The notes: a model not told the origin generated them from the sequence alone. A stretch of 62,758 nt of DNA from Ornithinibacillus gellani (GCF_003730295.1 NZ_QTSZ01000011.1:1-62758); one strand, 5' to 3'; counted from the stretch's first letter, positions 18,722-29,393 are shown. Made by a program: numbers and translations.

Positions 18722-19462
18722 TTATAAGATGGAGCTTAAGAAAGCCTTTGTTCTTTCTTCCTGTGGATTGTCAAATATATCTTCAGCTTTTCCCCGTTCC
18801 ACAATTCTTCCCTCATGCATATACACAACAGAATCTGACACCTCTCTGGCAAAGCCCATCTCATGTGTTACAACTACCATTGTCATTCCTTCGTTTGCCA
18901 GTTGCTTCATTGTGGTTAATACTTCACCAACCAACTCCGGGTCTAAAGCAGATGTTGGTTCATCAAACAGCATAATATCTGGTTTCATGGCCAAAGAGCG
19001 TGCAATGGCAACCCGTTGTTTTTGTCCGCCAGACAATTTATCAGGATACACATTTGTTTTATCTGCTAGACCAACCTTTTCTAGTAATTCCTTACCTTCC
19101 TTTATCGCAGTTGCACGTTTCATCTTTTTTACCTGAATGGGCCCTTCAATAACATTTTGTAATACTGTTTTATGTGGAAATAAATTAAAATGCTGAAAAA
19201 CCATGCCAACCTTCTGACGTATCTGATTTAAATTTGCTTTTTTAGGGTCAATAGCTTCTCCCTCTATTATAACGGAGCCGCTATTTTTAATTTCTAAAAA
19301 ATTTAAGCATCGCAGCAATGTACTTTTACCCGAGCCGCTTGCACCAATTAACACGACTACATCACTTTCGCCTACAGTTAAATCAATATCCTTTAATACA
19401 TGTAAATCACCAAAATGTTTATTCAACTTTTCTACACGAATCATCTCTCTGCTTTCAGCCAT
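18722..19462 (-). CDS. Polar amino acid ABC transporter, ATP-binding protein
   Basis: 246 aa. Walker [10 protein letters not shown] (about 38-46), Q-loop [15 protein letters not shown], signature [15 protein letters not shown], Walker [13 protein letters not shown] and the switch His in [10 protein letters not shown]. These are typical of the PAO (polar amino acid/opine) group such as GlnQ and ArtP/ArtM. Forms one importer with the permease and lipoprotein genes that follow. Substrate cannot be decided from sequence. This cassette lies between hemA and ysxC, where B. subtilis has no such transporter. Confidence 0.93.
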   Translation of the reverse strand: MAESREMIRVEKLNKHFGDLHVLKDIDLTVGESDVVVLIGASGSGKSTLLRCLNFLEIKNSGSVIIEGEAIDPKKANLNQIRQKVGMVFQHFNLFPHKTVLQNVIEGPIQVKKMKRATAIKEGKELLEKVGLADKTNVYPDKLSGGQKQRVAIARSLAMKPDIMLFDEPTSALDPELVGEVLTTMKQLANEGMTMVVVTHEMGFAREVSDSVVYMHEGRIVERGKAEDIFDNPQEERTKAFLSSIL

Positions 19463-19471
19463 GGAATCCTC

Positions 19472-20146
19472 CTAATCCCCAATCGCCAGTTTTTTCTCCG
19501 TATATCCAACTAGCATCGTTAAAATAAATACCAGAATTAAGTAATAAACGGCACCAATGATTAACCATGTCATGAAATCAAATGTGTTTGATCCCATTGT
19601 GGTCGACACATTGAATAATTCTGCCAGCCCAACAAATGCAGCTAGTGAAGAATCTTTTAAACCAATGATGAATTGATTACCTAATGGTGGTAATGCTCTT
19701 CTCAATGCTTGCGGCAAAATAATCCGTAGCATTGTTTGCCCGCTAGTCATTCCAATAGAACGCCCAGCTTCCGTTTGACCTTTTCCAATGGATTGAATGG
19801 CACCACGAAATATTTCCGCAATATAAGCGCCATTATGGAATGCTAGTCCTAATGCCGCAGACCAAAAGCCACTGATTTGAAGGGAACCATAGGATAATCC
19901 ATAGTAAAAGATGAAAATTTGAACGATTAACGGCGTTCCACGTACAATAAAGATGTAAGCATTGGAGATCCAGACAAATGGCTTCACTCCAGATATTTTT
20001 AACAATGCAAAAAATAAACCTACAAATATCGCAATAAATATGGAAACAACGGTTAATTTTAAGGTTAACTTTGTAGCTTCATAAAACATACCTTTACTTG
20101 CGATTAATGTATCCCATAAATGACCGATATAATCTATAAATTCCAA
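19472..20146 (-). CDS. Polar amino acid ABC transporter, permease
   Basis: 224 aa, five membrane segments. HisM/GlnP-type permease with the EAA loop EAGRSIGMTSGQTMLRIILPQAL (about 123-145) that contacts the ATPase. The sequence TPLIVQIFIFYYGL is characteristic of the family. It lies 9 nt upstream of the ATPase gene and after the intercistronic hairpin that follows the lipoprotein gene. It probably works as a homodimer, since only one permease gene is present. Confidence 0.92.
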   Translation of the reverse strand: MEFIDYIGHLWDTLIASKGMFYEATKLTLKLTVVSIFIAIFVGLFFALLKISGVKPFVWISNAYIFIVRGTPLIVQIFIFYYGLSYGSLQISGFWSAALGLAFHNGAYIAEIFRGAIQSIGKGQTEAGRSIGMTSGQTMLRIILPQALRRALPPLGNQFIIGLKDSSLAAFVGLAELFNVSTTMGSNTFDFMTWLIIGAVYYLILVFILTMLVGYTEKKLAIGD

Positions 20147-20187
20147 TCTTCAACGCTCCATTCCTATCGAATTAACAAGAAAAATAG

Positions 20188-20213
20188 TGCCCTTTGTCCC
20201 ACGACAAAGGGCA
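20188..20213 (-). terminator. Intercistronic hairpin in the ABC transporter operon
   Basis: Stem TGCCCTTTGTC (20188-20198) with GACAAAGGGCA (20203-20213), 4-nt loop. The minus-strand transcript then has only a broken T run. It probably reduces readthrough or protects the upstream mRNA, so the binding protein would be made in excess of the permease. Confidence 0.6.
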
Positions 20214-20243
20214 AACTTTCCCATTGTATTTGTCGACGTTGTC

Positions 20244-21047
20244 TTACTCAGGTGCTTCAGTGATATCAGAGTCAAAATACTTTTCACTAAGTTCTTTTAG
20301 TTTTCCATTCTCACGTAATGTGTCTAACGCTTCATTGACAGCATCTAATAATTCAGGATTATCCTTGGAAATTGCAACTGCCTGTTCACTTCTTTCAATT
20401 AATTCTTTTCCTTCAATATCCAAGCCACTTCCAATTGCTTCCTTACCGGTTAAAAAGTCAGTAATTACTGCATCGTGATGTCCTTTTTCCAAGGCTTGTA
20501 ATGCGACTACATCACTGTCATATGTTTTCACATTGTCTGTAACCTGTTCTGCGTATTCTGTGTAAGTAGATCCTTTCGATAAACCGATTTCTAAATCCTT
20601 TAGGTCCTCAAGTGTTTCAATATCACTATCTGGACGAACAAATATTTGTGCACCAGAATAATAATATGGTGTGGAAAAGTCCACATTTTCAGCACGCTCT
20701 GGTGTAATTGTGTGACTTGCTACAGCAGCATCAAATCTGCCGGTTTTCACGCCTTCAACAATTGCGGAAAACTTATAACGCTCTTGAGCTGCTTCTAATC
20801 CAAGTTCTTCTGCAATTGCCATCCCTACTTCAACATCAAATCCTGTCATGGTACCATCACTTTCTATATAGCTGAACGGTTTGAATTCACCAGATGAAGC
20901 AAATGTAAATGTTCCACTCTTCACCAATTCATAGGGTTGATCATGGTTCCCTTCATTACTTTCCGCATCGCTATCTTTGTCACTGCCACATGCAGCTAAA
21001 ACAAAAAAGGATAGCAATAAAATTAATGCAAAATTCAGTTTTTTCAC
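20244..21047 (-). CDS. Polar amino acid ABC transporter, substrate-binding lipoprotein
   Basis: 267 aa. Lipoprotein signal peptide with lipobox LAAC and Cys20, then a linker and a class 3 solute-binding domain (SBP_bac_3): GTFTFASSGEFKPFSYI, GFDVEVGMAIAEELGL, FDAAVASHTITPERAENVDFSTPYYYSG. First gene of the operon. Ligand not determined; the motif DFSTPYY and the arrangement are shared by cystine, glutamine and arginine binders. Confidence 0.93.
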   Translation of the reverse strand: MKKLNFALILLLSFFVLAACGSDKDSDAESNEGNHDQPYELVKSGTFTFASSGEFKPFSYIESDGTMTGFDVEVGMAIAEELGLEAAQERYKFSAIVEGVKTGRFDAAVASHTITPERAENVDFSTPYYYSGAQIFVRPDSDIETLEDLKDLEIGLSKGSTYTEYAEQVTDNVKTYDSDVVALQALEKGHHDAVITDFLTGKEAIGSGLDIEGKELIERSEQAVAISKDNPELLDAVNEALDTLRENGKLKELSEKYFDSDITEAPE

Positions 21048-21361
21048 GTGTTAAACATCCTTCCTTCTTTCTATTTTTCCATATAAAATTGTCACTTGAA
21101 TAAATAATAGCAATAATAAAGCATTTTCCATAATATCATTTGATCGTATATACCAAGCTTAAGTGACGTACTGAATTATATGATGAATATAACTCCATCA
21201 TTCGTATGTATCCTTACAAATACGCACGTATCCTCTGTCATATGATTCTGTTAATTCTCATAAATAATATTCTGCTTCACAGGATGAAGGCTGTTCCTCG
21301 TAAAGGTAAGCTGTATAAATAAAAAAACAACACCCCTTTTTCAAGGAATGCTGTCATATAA
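21048..21361. other. Gene-free stretch between ysxC and the transporter operon
   Basis: Holds the ysxC terminator at its left edge and presumably the promoter of the transporter operon at its right. I found no convincing -35/-10 pair and no riboswitch by eye. A short GATGA/TCATTC dyad near 21182-21205 is the only other structure seen. Confidence 0.5.
21327..21354 (-). terminator. Terminator of ysxC
   Basis: Stem ACAGCATTCCTT (21343-21354 on minus) with AAGGGGTGTTGT (21327-21338), including wobble pairs, followed by a run of seven T. Confidence 0.75.
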
Positions 21362-21949
21362 TTAATGATTTAAATAAGATCGAAGTGTTTCCCAGGCCAA
21401 ATCCTTACCTTCTCCGGTTTCTGCTGAAAAAGGGATAATAGCATCCTCTTGCTGCATGTTTAATGCTTGTATCGTCCGATTTACATGCTTCATTCGCTTC
21501 CCCTTTGGAATCTTATCCATTTTTGTTGCGACAACGACTACCGGCAATTGAAAGTGCTTGAGATATGCATACATTTGAATATCGTCCTTTGTTGGCTCAT
21601 GGCGAATATCCGTAACAAGCAACACTGCTTTTAGTGTTTCTCTTGTTTGGAAATATTCCTCCATCATGCCGCCCCATTTCTCTCTTTCTTTCTTTGATAT
21701 TTTGGCATATCCATATCCTGGAACATCTACAAAATAAAAAGCATCATTTAATTTATAAAAATTTAAAGTCTGTGTTTTACCAGGTTTGGAGGAAGTCCGG
21801 GCTAAATTTTTTCGATTGATCATTTTATTGATAAAGGATGATTTACCAACATTTGATCGTCCAGCCAGTGCAATTTCTGGTATTCCTTCGGTTGGATACT
21901 GTTTTTGACTTACTGCACTGATTACAATTTCTGCTTTAGTTATCTTCAT
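21362..21949 (-). CDS. ysxC: Ribosome biogenesis GTPase YsxC/EngB
   Basis: 195 aa, identical in length to B. subtilis YsxC. Small GTPase needed for 50S subunit assembly. G1 GRSNVGKSS (about 31-39), G2 region [15 protein letters not shown]3 DVPGYG, G4 ATKMDK, G5 FSAETGEG. Its start lies inside the end of lonA (14-nt overlap), so the two are translationally coupled as in related genomes. Confidence 0.97.
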   Translation of the reverse strand: MKITKAEIVISAVSQKQYPTEGIPEIALAGRSNVGKSSFINKMINRKNLARTSSKPGKTQTLNFYKLNDAFYFVDVPGYGYAKISKKEREKWGGMMEEYFQTRETLKAVLLVTDIRHEPTKDDIQMYAYLKHFQLPVVVVATKMDKIPKGKRMKHVNRTIQALNMQQEDAIIPFSAETGEGKDLAWETLRSYLNH

Positions 21950-24269
21950 GCGTTTCCCCCACCAATGCGTGCTTAAGCACCTCGTCTAAGTGACTAACTG
22001 GAATAAATCGCAATTCATCCCGCACGCTTTTTGGAATATCATCGAGATCTTTTACATTTTCTTTTGGCATAATGATTGTAGAAATACCTGCTCTGTGGGC
22101 ACTTAATGATTTTTCTTTTAATCCACCAATTGGCAGTACGCGTCCACGCAAAGTAATTTCACCAGTCATGCCAACCTCTTTACGAACTGCTCTCCCTGTT
22201 AAAGCAGAAACAAGCGCTGTTGCCATCGTAATTCCTGCCGAAGGACCATCCTTTGGTGTTGCTCCCTCAGGTACATGAATATGAATATCATATTTTTCAT
22301 AAAAGGCTGGATCAATTTGTAATTCTTCAGCACGGGAACGAATATAGCTGAAGGCCGCTTGTGCGGATTCCCGCATGACCTCGCCCAGTTTCCCAGTCAG
22401 TGTTAATTTACCTTTTCCAGGGTAATGAGATACCTCAATGGATAGTGTGTCTCCACCCGCGGATGTATAGGCAAGACCTGTAGCTGCACCAACCTGATCC
22501 TCTATCTCCATTAAGCCATAACGAAACATGGGTTTTCCTAATAACTCTTCTATCGTTTTCTCGGTAACAATCACACGTTTTTTCTGACTTGATACAATAA
22601 TTTTTGCTGTTTTGCGACATAATGTTGCTAACTGTCTTTCTAATCCACGAACTCCTGCTTCACGTGTATATCTCCGAATTAATTTTTGTAAAGCTTCATC
22701 ACGTATTTGCAGACTGCCTTTTTGTAGTCCATTTTCTTTCAACTGCTTCGGTAATAAATGCTCCTTAGCGATATGAAGCTTCTCCACTTCTGTATATCCA
22801 GCAATTGAAATGAGCTCCATCCGATCCAGTAAAGGCCCTGGTATATTATTGACATAGTTTGCAGTTGCTACAAATAATACATTGGATAGGTCATACGTCT
22901 CTTCGATAAAATGATCACTAAAATTGCTATTTTGCTCCGGATCCAATACCTCGAGCATCGCAGAGGATGGATCCCCGCGAAAATCATTTGACATTTTATC
23001 AATCTCATCTAATAAAAAAACTGGATTTATCGTCTTGGCTTTTTTCATTCCTTGAATAATTCTTCCTGGCATAGCACCAATATATGTCCTTCTATGCCCT
23101 CTAATTTCAGCCTCATCTCGAATTCCACCCAAAGAAATGCGAACAAACTTGCGGTTAATGGATTTCGCAATTGACTTTGCCAGCGATGTTTTACCAACAC
23201 CTGGGGGACCGACCAAACAAAGAATTGGACCTTTGATTGTCTCTGTCAATTTCTTTACCGCTAAGTACTCCAATACCCGCTCTTTCACTTTACTTAGTCC
23301 GTAATGATCTTGGTCTAGAATTTGCTGTGCTTTCGCAATTTCAATTGTATCTTCTGTTTTTTCAGTCCATGGCAGAACGAGCAGCCATTCCAAATAGTTT
23401 CGAATAACCGAGCTTTCTGCTGAACTTTGCGGCACTTTTTCATACCGATCCAGTTCCTTCAACGCAACTTGAAGGACACGGTCAGGCATTCCAGACTGTT
23501 CAAACTTCTCTCGCAAGTCTTCTATTTCACCATGCTTGCCGTCTTTTTCACCTAATTCTTTCTGGATGGCTTTCATTTGTTCGCGCAAGTAATATTCTTT
23601 TTGCGTCTTCTCCATTGAACTCTTGACGCGTTGCCCAATTTTCTTCTCTAAATCCATTACCTTTTTTTCATTAGAAATAAATTTAATTAGCTGCTGATAC
23701 CTTTCTTTTATATCTACTGTTTCAAGTAGCAGTTGTTTCTCTTTTAGTTTTAAAGGTAAATGTGAAGCAATCATATCAGCTAGTCTTCCGGGTTCTTCAA
23801 TATCAGATACAGTTGCAAAGGTTTCTTGCGTTTTCTTACGAGATAGCTTTAAAAACTGTTCAAACTGCTTTAACAGGGAACGCATTAAAGCTTCTTCCTC
23901 TGCTTGGTTAGCTGAGATTTCGTCTAATCTTTCTATTTCTACAATAAATTCTTCTTCCTCTTCCACATAACGCTTAATTTCACAGCGTTGCAGCCCTTCC
24001 ACAAGCACACGTATCGTTCCGTTTGGAAGTTTTAACATTTGCTTTACTTTGGAAATCGTGCCGACTCGATAAATATCCTTTGGTTTAGGTTCGTCTAAGC
24101 TGACCTTTTTTTGTGCAGCCAAAAGGATTGTCTGGTTTCCCATCATTGATTTTTCCAAAGCTTGAATAGATTTATCTCTTCCAACATCAAGATGAAGAAC
24201 CATGGAAGGAAAGACAAGTAAACCGCGCAAAGGAAGGAGGGGGAGTTGTTCGAAGTTGTTCGTCATCAT
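21936..24269 (-). CDS. lonA: ATP-dependent Lon protease
   Basis: 777 aa. N-terminal LON substrate domain beginning [29 protein letters not shown]+ module with Walker [10 protein letters not shown] and Walker [11 protein letters not shown]-terminal protease domain with catalytic Ser in [12 protein letters not shown] and Lys in [19 protein letters not shown] lies 5 nt before the ATG at 24269 and 8 nt before the adjacent ATG at 24266. A longer reading frame upstream has no homology. The lonB gene that lies between clpX and lonA in B. subtilis is absent. Confidence 0.97.
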   Translation of the reverse strand: MMTNNFEQLPLLPLRGLLVFPSMVLHLDVGRDKSIQALEKSMMGNQTILLAAQKKVSLDEPKPKDIYRVGTISKVKQMLKLPNGTIRVLVEGLQRCEIKRYVEEEEEFIVEIERLDEISANQAEEEALMRSLLKQFEQFLKLSRKKTQETFATVSDIEEPGRLADMIASHLPLKLKEKQLLLETVDIKERYQQLIKFISNEKKVMDLEKKIGQRVKSSMEKTQKEYYLREQMKAIQKELGEKDGKHGEIEDLREKFEQSGMPDRVLQVALKELDRYEKVPQSSAESSVIRNYLEWLLVLPWTEKTEDTIEIAKAQQILDQDHYGLSKVKERVLEYLAVKKLTETIKGPILCLVGPPGVGKTSLAKSIAKSINRKFVRISLGGIRDEAEIRGHRRTYIGAMPGRIIQGMKKAKTINPVFLLDEIDKMSNDFRGDPSSAMLEVLDPEQNSNFSDHFIEETYDLSNVLFVATANYVNNIPGPLLDRMELISIAGYTEVEKLHIAKEHLLPKQLKENGLQKGSLQIRDEALQKLIRRYTREAGVRGLERQLATLCRKTAKIIVSSQKKRVIVTEKTIEELLGKPMFRYGLMEIEDQVGAATGLAYTSAGGDTLSIEVSHYPGKGKLTLTGKLGEVMRESAQAAFSYIRSRAEELQIDPAFYEKYDIHIHVPEGATPKDGPSAGITMATALVSALTGRAVRKEVGMTGEITLRGRVLPIGGLKEKSLSAHRAGISTIIMPKENVKDLDDIPKSVRDELRFIPVSHLDEVLKHALVGETHEDN

Positions 24270-24356
24270 TCGGACCTCCGTTGTGTATTTGTTCATTCTA
24301 TTCTTGTACGTAAAATTGTACATATGTTCAGCTATGTTTTTTCAAAAAAACATAAA

Positions 24357-24385
24357 AGTATGCCAAACTTAGCATACGCTTTCAA
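24357..24385 (-). promoter_or_regulatory. Putative lonA promoter with overlapping inverted repeat
   Basis: -35 TTGAAA (24380-24385), 17-bp spacer, -10 CATACT (24357-24362). The spacer contains a dyad GTATGC-N8-GCATAC that overlaps the -10 and could be an operator. An AT-rich hairpin (24333-24354) follows in the 5' untranslated region. No CtsR or CIRCE consensus was seen. Confidence 0.5.
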
Positions 24386-24534
24386 GGTTTTATATATGTA
24401 TATAGGCAGATTCATGCCAAAAACAATCGGGCACAATAATAAATGTTTCCCTCCATCGCCAATAAACAAACATGGATAGAGGTTCAACTGTAAAATTGAT
24501 TGTGCGATAGTCATTATGTTTACCTTTTAAATAA

Positions 24535-24601
24535 GACTGACTCGGTTCCGCACTGCTTAACTGTCTGAACCCAGTTAAATAAAGCGTTCGCCAAGTCAGT
24601 C
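24535..24601 (-). terminator. Composite hairpin after clpX
   Basis: Outer stem GACTGACTTGG with its near-complement at 24535-24545/24591-24601; inner stem CTTAACTG/CAGTTAAA. Only a short T-rich tail follows. Probable clpX terminator or mRNA-end structure. Confidence 0.5.
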
Positions 24602-24619
24602 TCCATACATTTTTACCGT

Positions 24620-25897
24620 TTATGCACTTTCTTTTGGCAGTTTTTCGTTCTCTTCCTTAATTGTTCCATCATGGAATATTAATTTAGGACTGCCTGTTTC
24701 GGATACAACAGTTTCTTTCGTGATGACACATTTTTCAATGTCTTCACGTGATGGTAGTTCAAACATTACATCGAGCATAATACTTTCAATAATGGATCGT
24801 AAACCACGTGCACCAGTTTTTCTTTCAATTGCACGCTTCGCAATCTCCGTTAGTGCGTCTTCTTCAAACTCCAATTCAACATTGTCCATTTGAAATAACT
24901 TGGAATATTGTTTTACCAATGCATTTTTAGGTTGTGTCAATATTTGAACCAGTGCATCCTTATCTAAAGGTTCAAGACTTCCGATGATAGGCAAACGTCC
25001 GATAAATTCTGGAATCAAACCGTAACGCAACAAGTCTTCTGGCAACACTTTCGACAGCAGCTGACCAAGCTCTAATTCCTTCTCCTGTTCGTTCGCACCA
25101 AAACCAATAACCTTTTTACCCAGACGGCGTTTGATGATCTGGTCAATTCCGTCAAACGCACCACCGCAAATAAACAATATATTTGTTGTATCAATCTGAA
25201 TAAATTCTTGATGCGGATGTTTACGACCACCCTGTGGAGGTACGCTCGCTACTGTCCCCTCAAGAATCTTCAATAATGCCTGCTGTACACCCTCTCCAGA
25301 AACATCTCTTGTAATGGATGGGTTTTCTGATTTTCTTGCAACTTTATCAATTTCATCAATATAAATAATACCTTTTTCGGCCTTTTCTACATCATAGTCT
25401 GCTGCTTGGATTAATTTAAGCAGGATATTTTCTACATCCTCCCCAACGTACCCAGCTTCTGTCAATGACGTAGCATCTGCCATGGCAAAAGGGACATTTA
25501 AGATTCTTGCAAGCGTCTGTGCCAGTAACGTTTTCCCGCTACCTGTTGGTCCAATCATTGCAATATTACTTTTGGCCAATTCGACATCATCAGTAGAAGT
25601 CATGGAATTAATCCGCTTATAATGGTTGTACACTGCTACAGAAAGATTCTTTTTAGCTTGTTCTTGACCAATCACATAATCATCAAGTATTTCACAAATT
25701 TCTTTCGGTTTTGGAACCTCTTTGAACTCAGATTCCTCTTCAGAACCCAGCTCTTCTTCTACGATTTCTGTGCATAGATCAATACATTCATCACATATAT
25801 AAACGCCGGGTCCAGCAACAAGCTTTCTTACCTGTTCCTGACTCTTGCCGCAAAACGAACATTTCAATTGTCCTTTTTCTTCATTAAACTTAAACAT
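24620..25897 (-). CDS. clpX: ATP-dependent Clp protease ATP-binding subunit ClpX
   Basis: Unfoldase that feeds ClpP. 425 aa. N-terminal C4 zinc-binding domain (CSFCGK...CDECIDLC, about residues 14-41). AAA+ domain with Walker A GPTGSGKT (about 118-125) and Walker [11 protein letters not shown]. Sensor and C-terminal domain with [13 protein letters not shown]-like sequence [15 protein letters not shown]. Lies between tig and lonA as in B. subtilis. Confidence 0.97.
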   Translation of the reverse strand: MFKFNEEKGQLKCSFCGKSQEQVRKLVAGPGVYICDECIDLCTEIVEEELGSEEESEFKEVPKPKEICEILDDYVIGQEQAKKNLSVAVYNHYKRINSMTSTDDVELAKSNIAMIGPTGSGKTLLAQTLARILNVPFAMADATSLTEAGYVGEDVENILLKLIQAADYDVEKAEKGIIYIDEIDKVARKSENPSITRDVSGEGVQQALLKILEGTVASVPPQGGRKHPHQEFIQIDTTNILFICGGAFDGIDQIIKRRLGKKVIGFGANEQEKELELGQLLSKVLPEDLLRYGLIPEFIGRLPIIGSLEPLDKDALVQILTQPKNALVKQYSKLFQMDNVELEFEEDALTEIAKRAIERKTGARGLRSIIESIMLDVMFELPSREDIEKCVITKETVVSETGSPKLIFHDGTIKEENEKLPKESA

Positions 25898-26298
25898 TAA
25901 TGTTCACCCCTAAAAATTTAGATCACCTTTGAATCCGAAACATCATGCAACATTCACTGTTATCATATCAGAACCCTTTTAGAAAACAAAATAAAACACA
26001 TTACTTTCAGCTACTGATTTTACTATATCTACATCTGCCACCGATGACTTTGTTTTCGGTCTTCAGGATTTTTGGTTCATGTTTTTATTATGGAGCGTTT
26101 TAATGAAATGTCAACTAATCATACTTGTATTATATGTGAATAGATGAAATATAATCTTTAAATCAATACTTATGTACCAAGCATTATATGTTAAATATTT
26201 TGAAGTGATTATTACCCTGTGGTTACATCCTTTCCATGCCAGTATTGCAGGCATAAAAAAACAAGGTGTATCCATAACACCTTGTTTTTTACAGAATA
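25898..26298. other. clpX upstream region, no gene
   Basis: Contains the tig terminator at the right end and a possible clpX promoter: TTGTTT (25984-25989), 16-bp spacer, TATGAT (25962-25967) on the minus strand. I see no coding potential or other structured RNA in the rest. Confidence 0.5.
26256..26290 (-). terminator. Terminator of tig
   Basis: Perfect stem AAAAAACAAGGTGT (26256-26269) with its complement 26277-26290, 7-nt loop, T run on the minus strand. Confidence 0.92.
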
Positions 26299-27585
26299 TT
26301 ATTTTGTTTTGCTATGCTCAACTAAAAATTCAATTGCTTTTCTAAAAGTAAGATCCTGCTTCACAGCATCCACATTTCCACCAAGCATTTGTTTTAAATT
26401 GTCTACATCTGTATTATACATAGAAGACATTTTTTCTAGTTCTTCATTTATATCTTCTTCAGATGCCTCAATATTTTCAGCTTTTACAATTGCTTCCAAT
26501 ACAAGGTTTGTTTTAACACGTTTTTCAGCATCTTCACGCATTTGATCTTTCAACGCCTCTTCATCCTGACCAGAGAATTGGAAGTACATTTCTAAAGTCA
26601 TACCTTGCATTTGTAGACGTTGTTCAAACTCGCGGAACATTTGATCCAATTCAGATTGAACCATTACATCCGGAATTTCAACTGTTGCGTTATTGGATGC
26701 AGCTTCAATAAGTGTCTCACGTGTTTGATTTTCAGCGGCCTGTTTCTTTTCAGCAGCTAGTTGTTCTTTTTTCTTAGCTTTTAATTCATCTAAAGTTTCC
26801 ACTTCATCATCCACGTCTTTTGCAAACTCATCATCTAGTTCTGGTAATTCCTTCACTTTAATCTCGTGAATATTAACCTTGAACACTGATTTTTTGCCTG
26901 CAAGCTCTTCCGCGTGATAATCTTCCGGGAAAGTAACTTCAATTTCAGTTTCTTCATTCGCATTTTTACCAATTAATTGTTCTTCAAAGCCAGGAATAAA
27001 TTGACCAGAGCCAATTTCCAAGGAATGATTTTCACCTTTTCCACCTTCGAAAGCTTCTCCATCAAGAAATCCTTCAAAATCCATAACGACGGTATCGCCT
27101 TCTTCAACAACTCCATCTTCTTTAAGAACAAGCTCTGCATGATGCTCACGCTGGTGCTCTAGTTCTTTGTCTACATCTTCATCTGTTACCTCTACGTCTT
27201 GTTCTTCCACTTCAAGCCCTTTATAATCTCCTAATTCAACTTCTGGCTTGACTGCAACTTTAGCAGTAAATACAAGTGTTTTACCTCTTTCGATTTCATC
27301 AATATCTACAGATGGCTGATCAATTGGCTCAATACCTGTTTCTTCGATTGCATTACGGTAAGCTTCAGGTAATACAAAATCAATCGCATCCTGGTATAAA
27401 GATTCAACACCAAAACGTTTTTCAAACATTCCACGCGGCATTTTCCCTTTACGGAAACCAGGAACTTGTACTGTTTTAACAACCTTTTTAAAAGCTTTAT
27501 CTAAAGCAGTTTCAAATGCTTCAGGACTCACTTCTATCGTTAATACTCCTTCATTTCCTTCTTGTTTTTCCCATTTAGCTGACAT
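26299..27585 (-). CDS. tig: Trigger factor
   Basis: Ribosome-bound chaperone and peptidyl-prolyl isomerase. 428 aa. Ribosome-binding signature [18 protein letters not shown] (about 43-60). FKBP-type domain ([21 protein letters not shown], about 160-245). C-terminal helical arms. Start [15 protein letters not shown] has GGAGGG about 6 nt upstream; seven extra codons upstream are not conserved. Confidence 0.97.
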   Translation of the reverse strand: MSAKWEKQEGNEGVLTIEVSPEAFETALDKAFKKVVKTVQVPGFRKGKMPRGMFEKRFGVESLYQDAIDFVLPEAYRNAIEETGIEPIDQPSVDIDEIERGKTLVFTAKVAVKPEVELGDYKGLEVEEQDVEVTDEDVDKELEHQREHHAELVLKEDGVVEEGDTVVMDFEGFLDGEAFEGGKGENHSLEIGSGQFIPGFEEQLIGKNANEETEIEVTFPEDYHAEELAGKKSVFKVNIHEIKVKELPELDDEFAKDVDDEVETLDELKAKKKEQLAAEKKQAAENQTRETLIEAASNNATVEIPDVMVQSELDQMFREFEQRLQMQGMTLEMYFQFSGQDEEALKDQMREDAEKRVKTNLVLEAIVKAENIEASEEDINEELEKMSSMYNTDVDNLKQMLGGNVDAVKQDLTFRKAIEFLVEHSKTK

Positions 27586-27721
27586 AAAAATTCCCTCCAG
27601 AATCAATTCTGATATTTTATTTTTATATTTGTGTTGATTATGAGTATGCCGTAGAGAAGCAAATTTACAACCATCTTATTATAACATAATTCACTTTGCT
27701 TTCAAGCATTTGCGTGAATTG

Positions 27722-28705
27722 CTAATCCTCGATGACACTATTATATAAATGTGCACACATATTAATTTCATCTATGTATTGTTTAACCAAAGGATTCGAA
27801 ACATGATTGATTTCCTTGGAAGTAAAACCTTGTTCAACTATTAATCGCAAAGCCTCCGCTATGTCTGAAGTATCCTTTGTCGGTGGCATAATCGGAAATC
27901 TAACATATGTATACTGATGCAATAGCTGCTTCAAGAGTTCATATTGAGTTGGATTCTTTTGTTCTTGATCGCGAATAGCTAATAGGATACGTTTGTAAGT
28001 GGGATGATCATGCATTTCATACTGTTCAATAGGCAAATCCTTCCAACTTAATCCTAGTTTTCTCACTTTAACTTGCTCTGGATAATCAATTTCCTGTAAC
28101 CATTCAAATATCGACGTTTGTACAACTGGATGAATTTTTTCATCATTAAGCAATGAAATAATTTCATGTACTGGTGCAGCATGGATTTTGCGGATATTCT
28201 CCATTTGAAGCCATTGCTGACGAAAGTCTTCATGGGATATAGCTTCCCGAAACTTATCTAGATAAATCGAAGTTTTTTCCGTATCCAATTGCTGCTCCAT
28301 TTTCTCGCTTAAGTTATACAATTGCATAAACTGCTCTTGTATCATTGGCGGCAGCTTCTCTTTCTCCAGTTCCAATTCCACTTGTTCCATTAAAAGACGA
28401 TACTGATTCGTTTGGAATAATATCGTTAAATAAATATGTACATAATGATAATAATTTTCATCCTTTTCATGAATGACATCTTCACACAAATCCTGTGCTT
28501 CATCATAGCGACCAAGTTCCATCAAACAAATTAGCTTCCCAATAATAATTTCATGATTTACAATTTGATAACTCAGTAATTCATCCAGCTGTGCAAGGGC
28601 TTCATCGTACTTTTTTTCTTTCAACGCGGCAAGACTTTTTTCTTCTAAAGCATGGCGCCATTTCGGAAAAATAATTAGATTTTCATTTTCTTTGTCATGT
28701 TCCAT
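27722..28705 (-). CDS. ysoA: Tetratricopeptide repeat protein YsoA
   Basis: 327 aa, mostly helical, with TPR-like helices in the N-terminal third (KSLAALKEKKYDEALAQLDELLSYQ and ELGRYDEAQDLCEDVIHEKDENYY). Position directly upstream of tig matches B. subtilis ysoA. AAGGAGGG before the ATG. TPRs mediate protein contacts; the partner is unknown. Proximity to tig hints at a role around protein synthesis, which is inference. Confidence 0.85.
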   Translation of the reverse strand: MEHDKENENLIIFPKWRHALEEKSLAALKEKKYDEALAQLDELLSYQIVNHEIIIGKLICLMELGRYDEAQDLCEDVIHEKDENYYHYVHIYLTILFQTNQYRLLMEQVELELEKEKLPPMIQEQFMQLYNLSEKMEQQLDTEKTSIYLDKFREAISHEDFRQQWLQMENIRKIHAAPVHEIISLLNDEKIHPVVQTSIFEWLQEIDYPEQVKVRKLGLSWKDLPIEQYEMHDHPTYKRILLAIRDQEQKNPTQYELLKQLLHQYTYVRFPIMPPTKDTSDIAEALRLIVEQGFTSKEINHVSNPLVKQYIDEINMCAHLYNSVIED

Positions 28706-29042
28706 AATGTCCCTCCTTTCTGATTTTTGTTTTACCTAAATGTTTAATATAAATACATTCCCGTAATTATAGTTTGTAAACTGAAATCCTTCAATATCCA
28801 CGGATATTTTTTACAATCTCCATTTTCCCAAGAAGACATAGTTGCAATGTTATCGTTTATTTTACATACTTGTCCTTTCTTTAGCGAATTATAATTAACT
28901 GGACCATATATAATATTGGATAAAACAACACTGCTTCAATGGAGATAATAGAAACCAAATATTTTGAGATGTTTGGGTGTTTATCTTATATCGTATCCAG
29001 TTACTATCTTTTTAAGGCTCTTCATGTATTTTCCCAAAAATT
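28706..29042. other. Gene-free stretch between ysoA and the tRNA operon
   Basis: About 340 bp, AT-rich. It should hold the ysoA promoter. No open frame with a ribosome binding site and no repeat seen. In B. subtilis the ilv-leu operon begins on this side of ysoA; no trace of it is visible. Confidence 0.5.
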
Positions 29043-29077
29043 AAAAACCCTACAAACTATATGTTTGCAAGGTTTTT
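29043..29077 (-). terminator. Terminator of the tRNA operon
   Basis: Minus strand AAAAACCTTGCAAAC, 5-nt loop, GTTTGTAGGGTTTTT, then a T-rich tail. Confidence 0.85.
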
Positions 29078-29082
29078 CGATA

Positions 29083-29156
29083 CGTCCCAGGCAGGATTCG
29101 AACCTGCGACCCACAGCTTAGAAGGCTGTTGCTCTATCCAGCTGAGCTACTGGGAC
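29083..29156 (-). tRNA. tRNA-Arg (TCT)
   Basis: 74 nt cloverleaf on the minus strand. Acceptor GTCCCAG pairs with CTGGGAC; D-arm GCTCAGCTGGATAGAGC; anticodon loop CTTCTAA with anticodon TCT; T-arm GCAGGTTCGAATCCTGC. CCA is not encoded. Second gene of the operon. Confidence 0.96.
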
Positions 29157-29165
29157 AAATATGTA

Positions 29166-29239
29166 TGGAGCGGGTGAAGGGAATCGAACCCTCATCATCA
29201 GCTTGGAAGGCTGAGGTTTTACCACTAAACTACACCCGC
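29166..29239 (-). tRNA. tRNA-Gly (TCC)
   Basis: Minus strand. Acceptor GCGGGTG pairs with CACCCGC; D-arm with GTTTAGTGGTAAAAC; anticodon loop CTTCCAA with anticodon TCC; T-arm GAGGGTTCGATTCCCTT. The 3' CCA is encoded (29166-29168). First intact gene of the operon. Its 5' half is duplicated upstream. Confidence 0.96.
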
Positions 29240-29316
29240 ATGATAATTGAAAAGCTACCGTATTTTATTTTTACGCAATTATGCCCCTGCATCTTATAGA
29301 TTATTCGATGATGCTT
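29209..29316. repeat. Direct repeat, copy 1 (tRNA-Gly 5' half plus leader)
   Basis: About 108 bp, roughly 90% identical by eye to 29363-29471. It covers the 5' part of tRNA-Gly and about 77 bp of upstream leader. Confidence 0.9.
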
Positions 29317-29362
29317 GTGCTTCGGGGCAACTCGAAGCTAACTCGGTGGATGAATCGCTCGT

Positions 29363-29393
29363 GGCTGAGGTTTTACCACTAAACTACACCCGC
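29363..29393 (-). pseudogene. tRNA-Gly 5'-half pseudogene
   Basis: Identical to the intact tRNA-Gly from its 5' end through the 5' side of the anticodon stem, ending just before the anticodon loop. The 3' half is replaced by unrelated sequence, so no cloverleaf can form. It lies between the consensus promoter and the intact tRNA, so it should be transcribed. Confidence 0.8.

Noticed and set aside
21182-21205. Short dyad in the transporter upstream region as a riboswitch
   Set aside because: Too small, and lacks the conserved cores of S-box, lysine or other amino-acid riboswitches. No terminator/antiterminator pair was found.
28939-29121. 60-codon plus-strand reading frame ending in RPRQDSNLRPTA
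   Set aside because: It runs into tRNA-Arg in antisense. This C-terminal string is a well-known artefact of translating tRNA genes.
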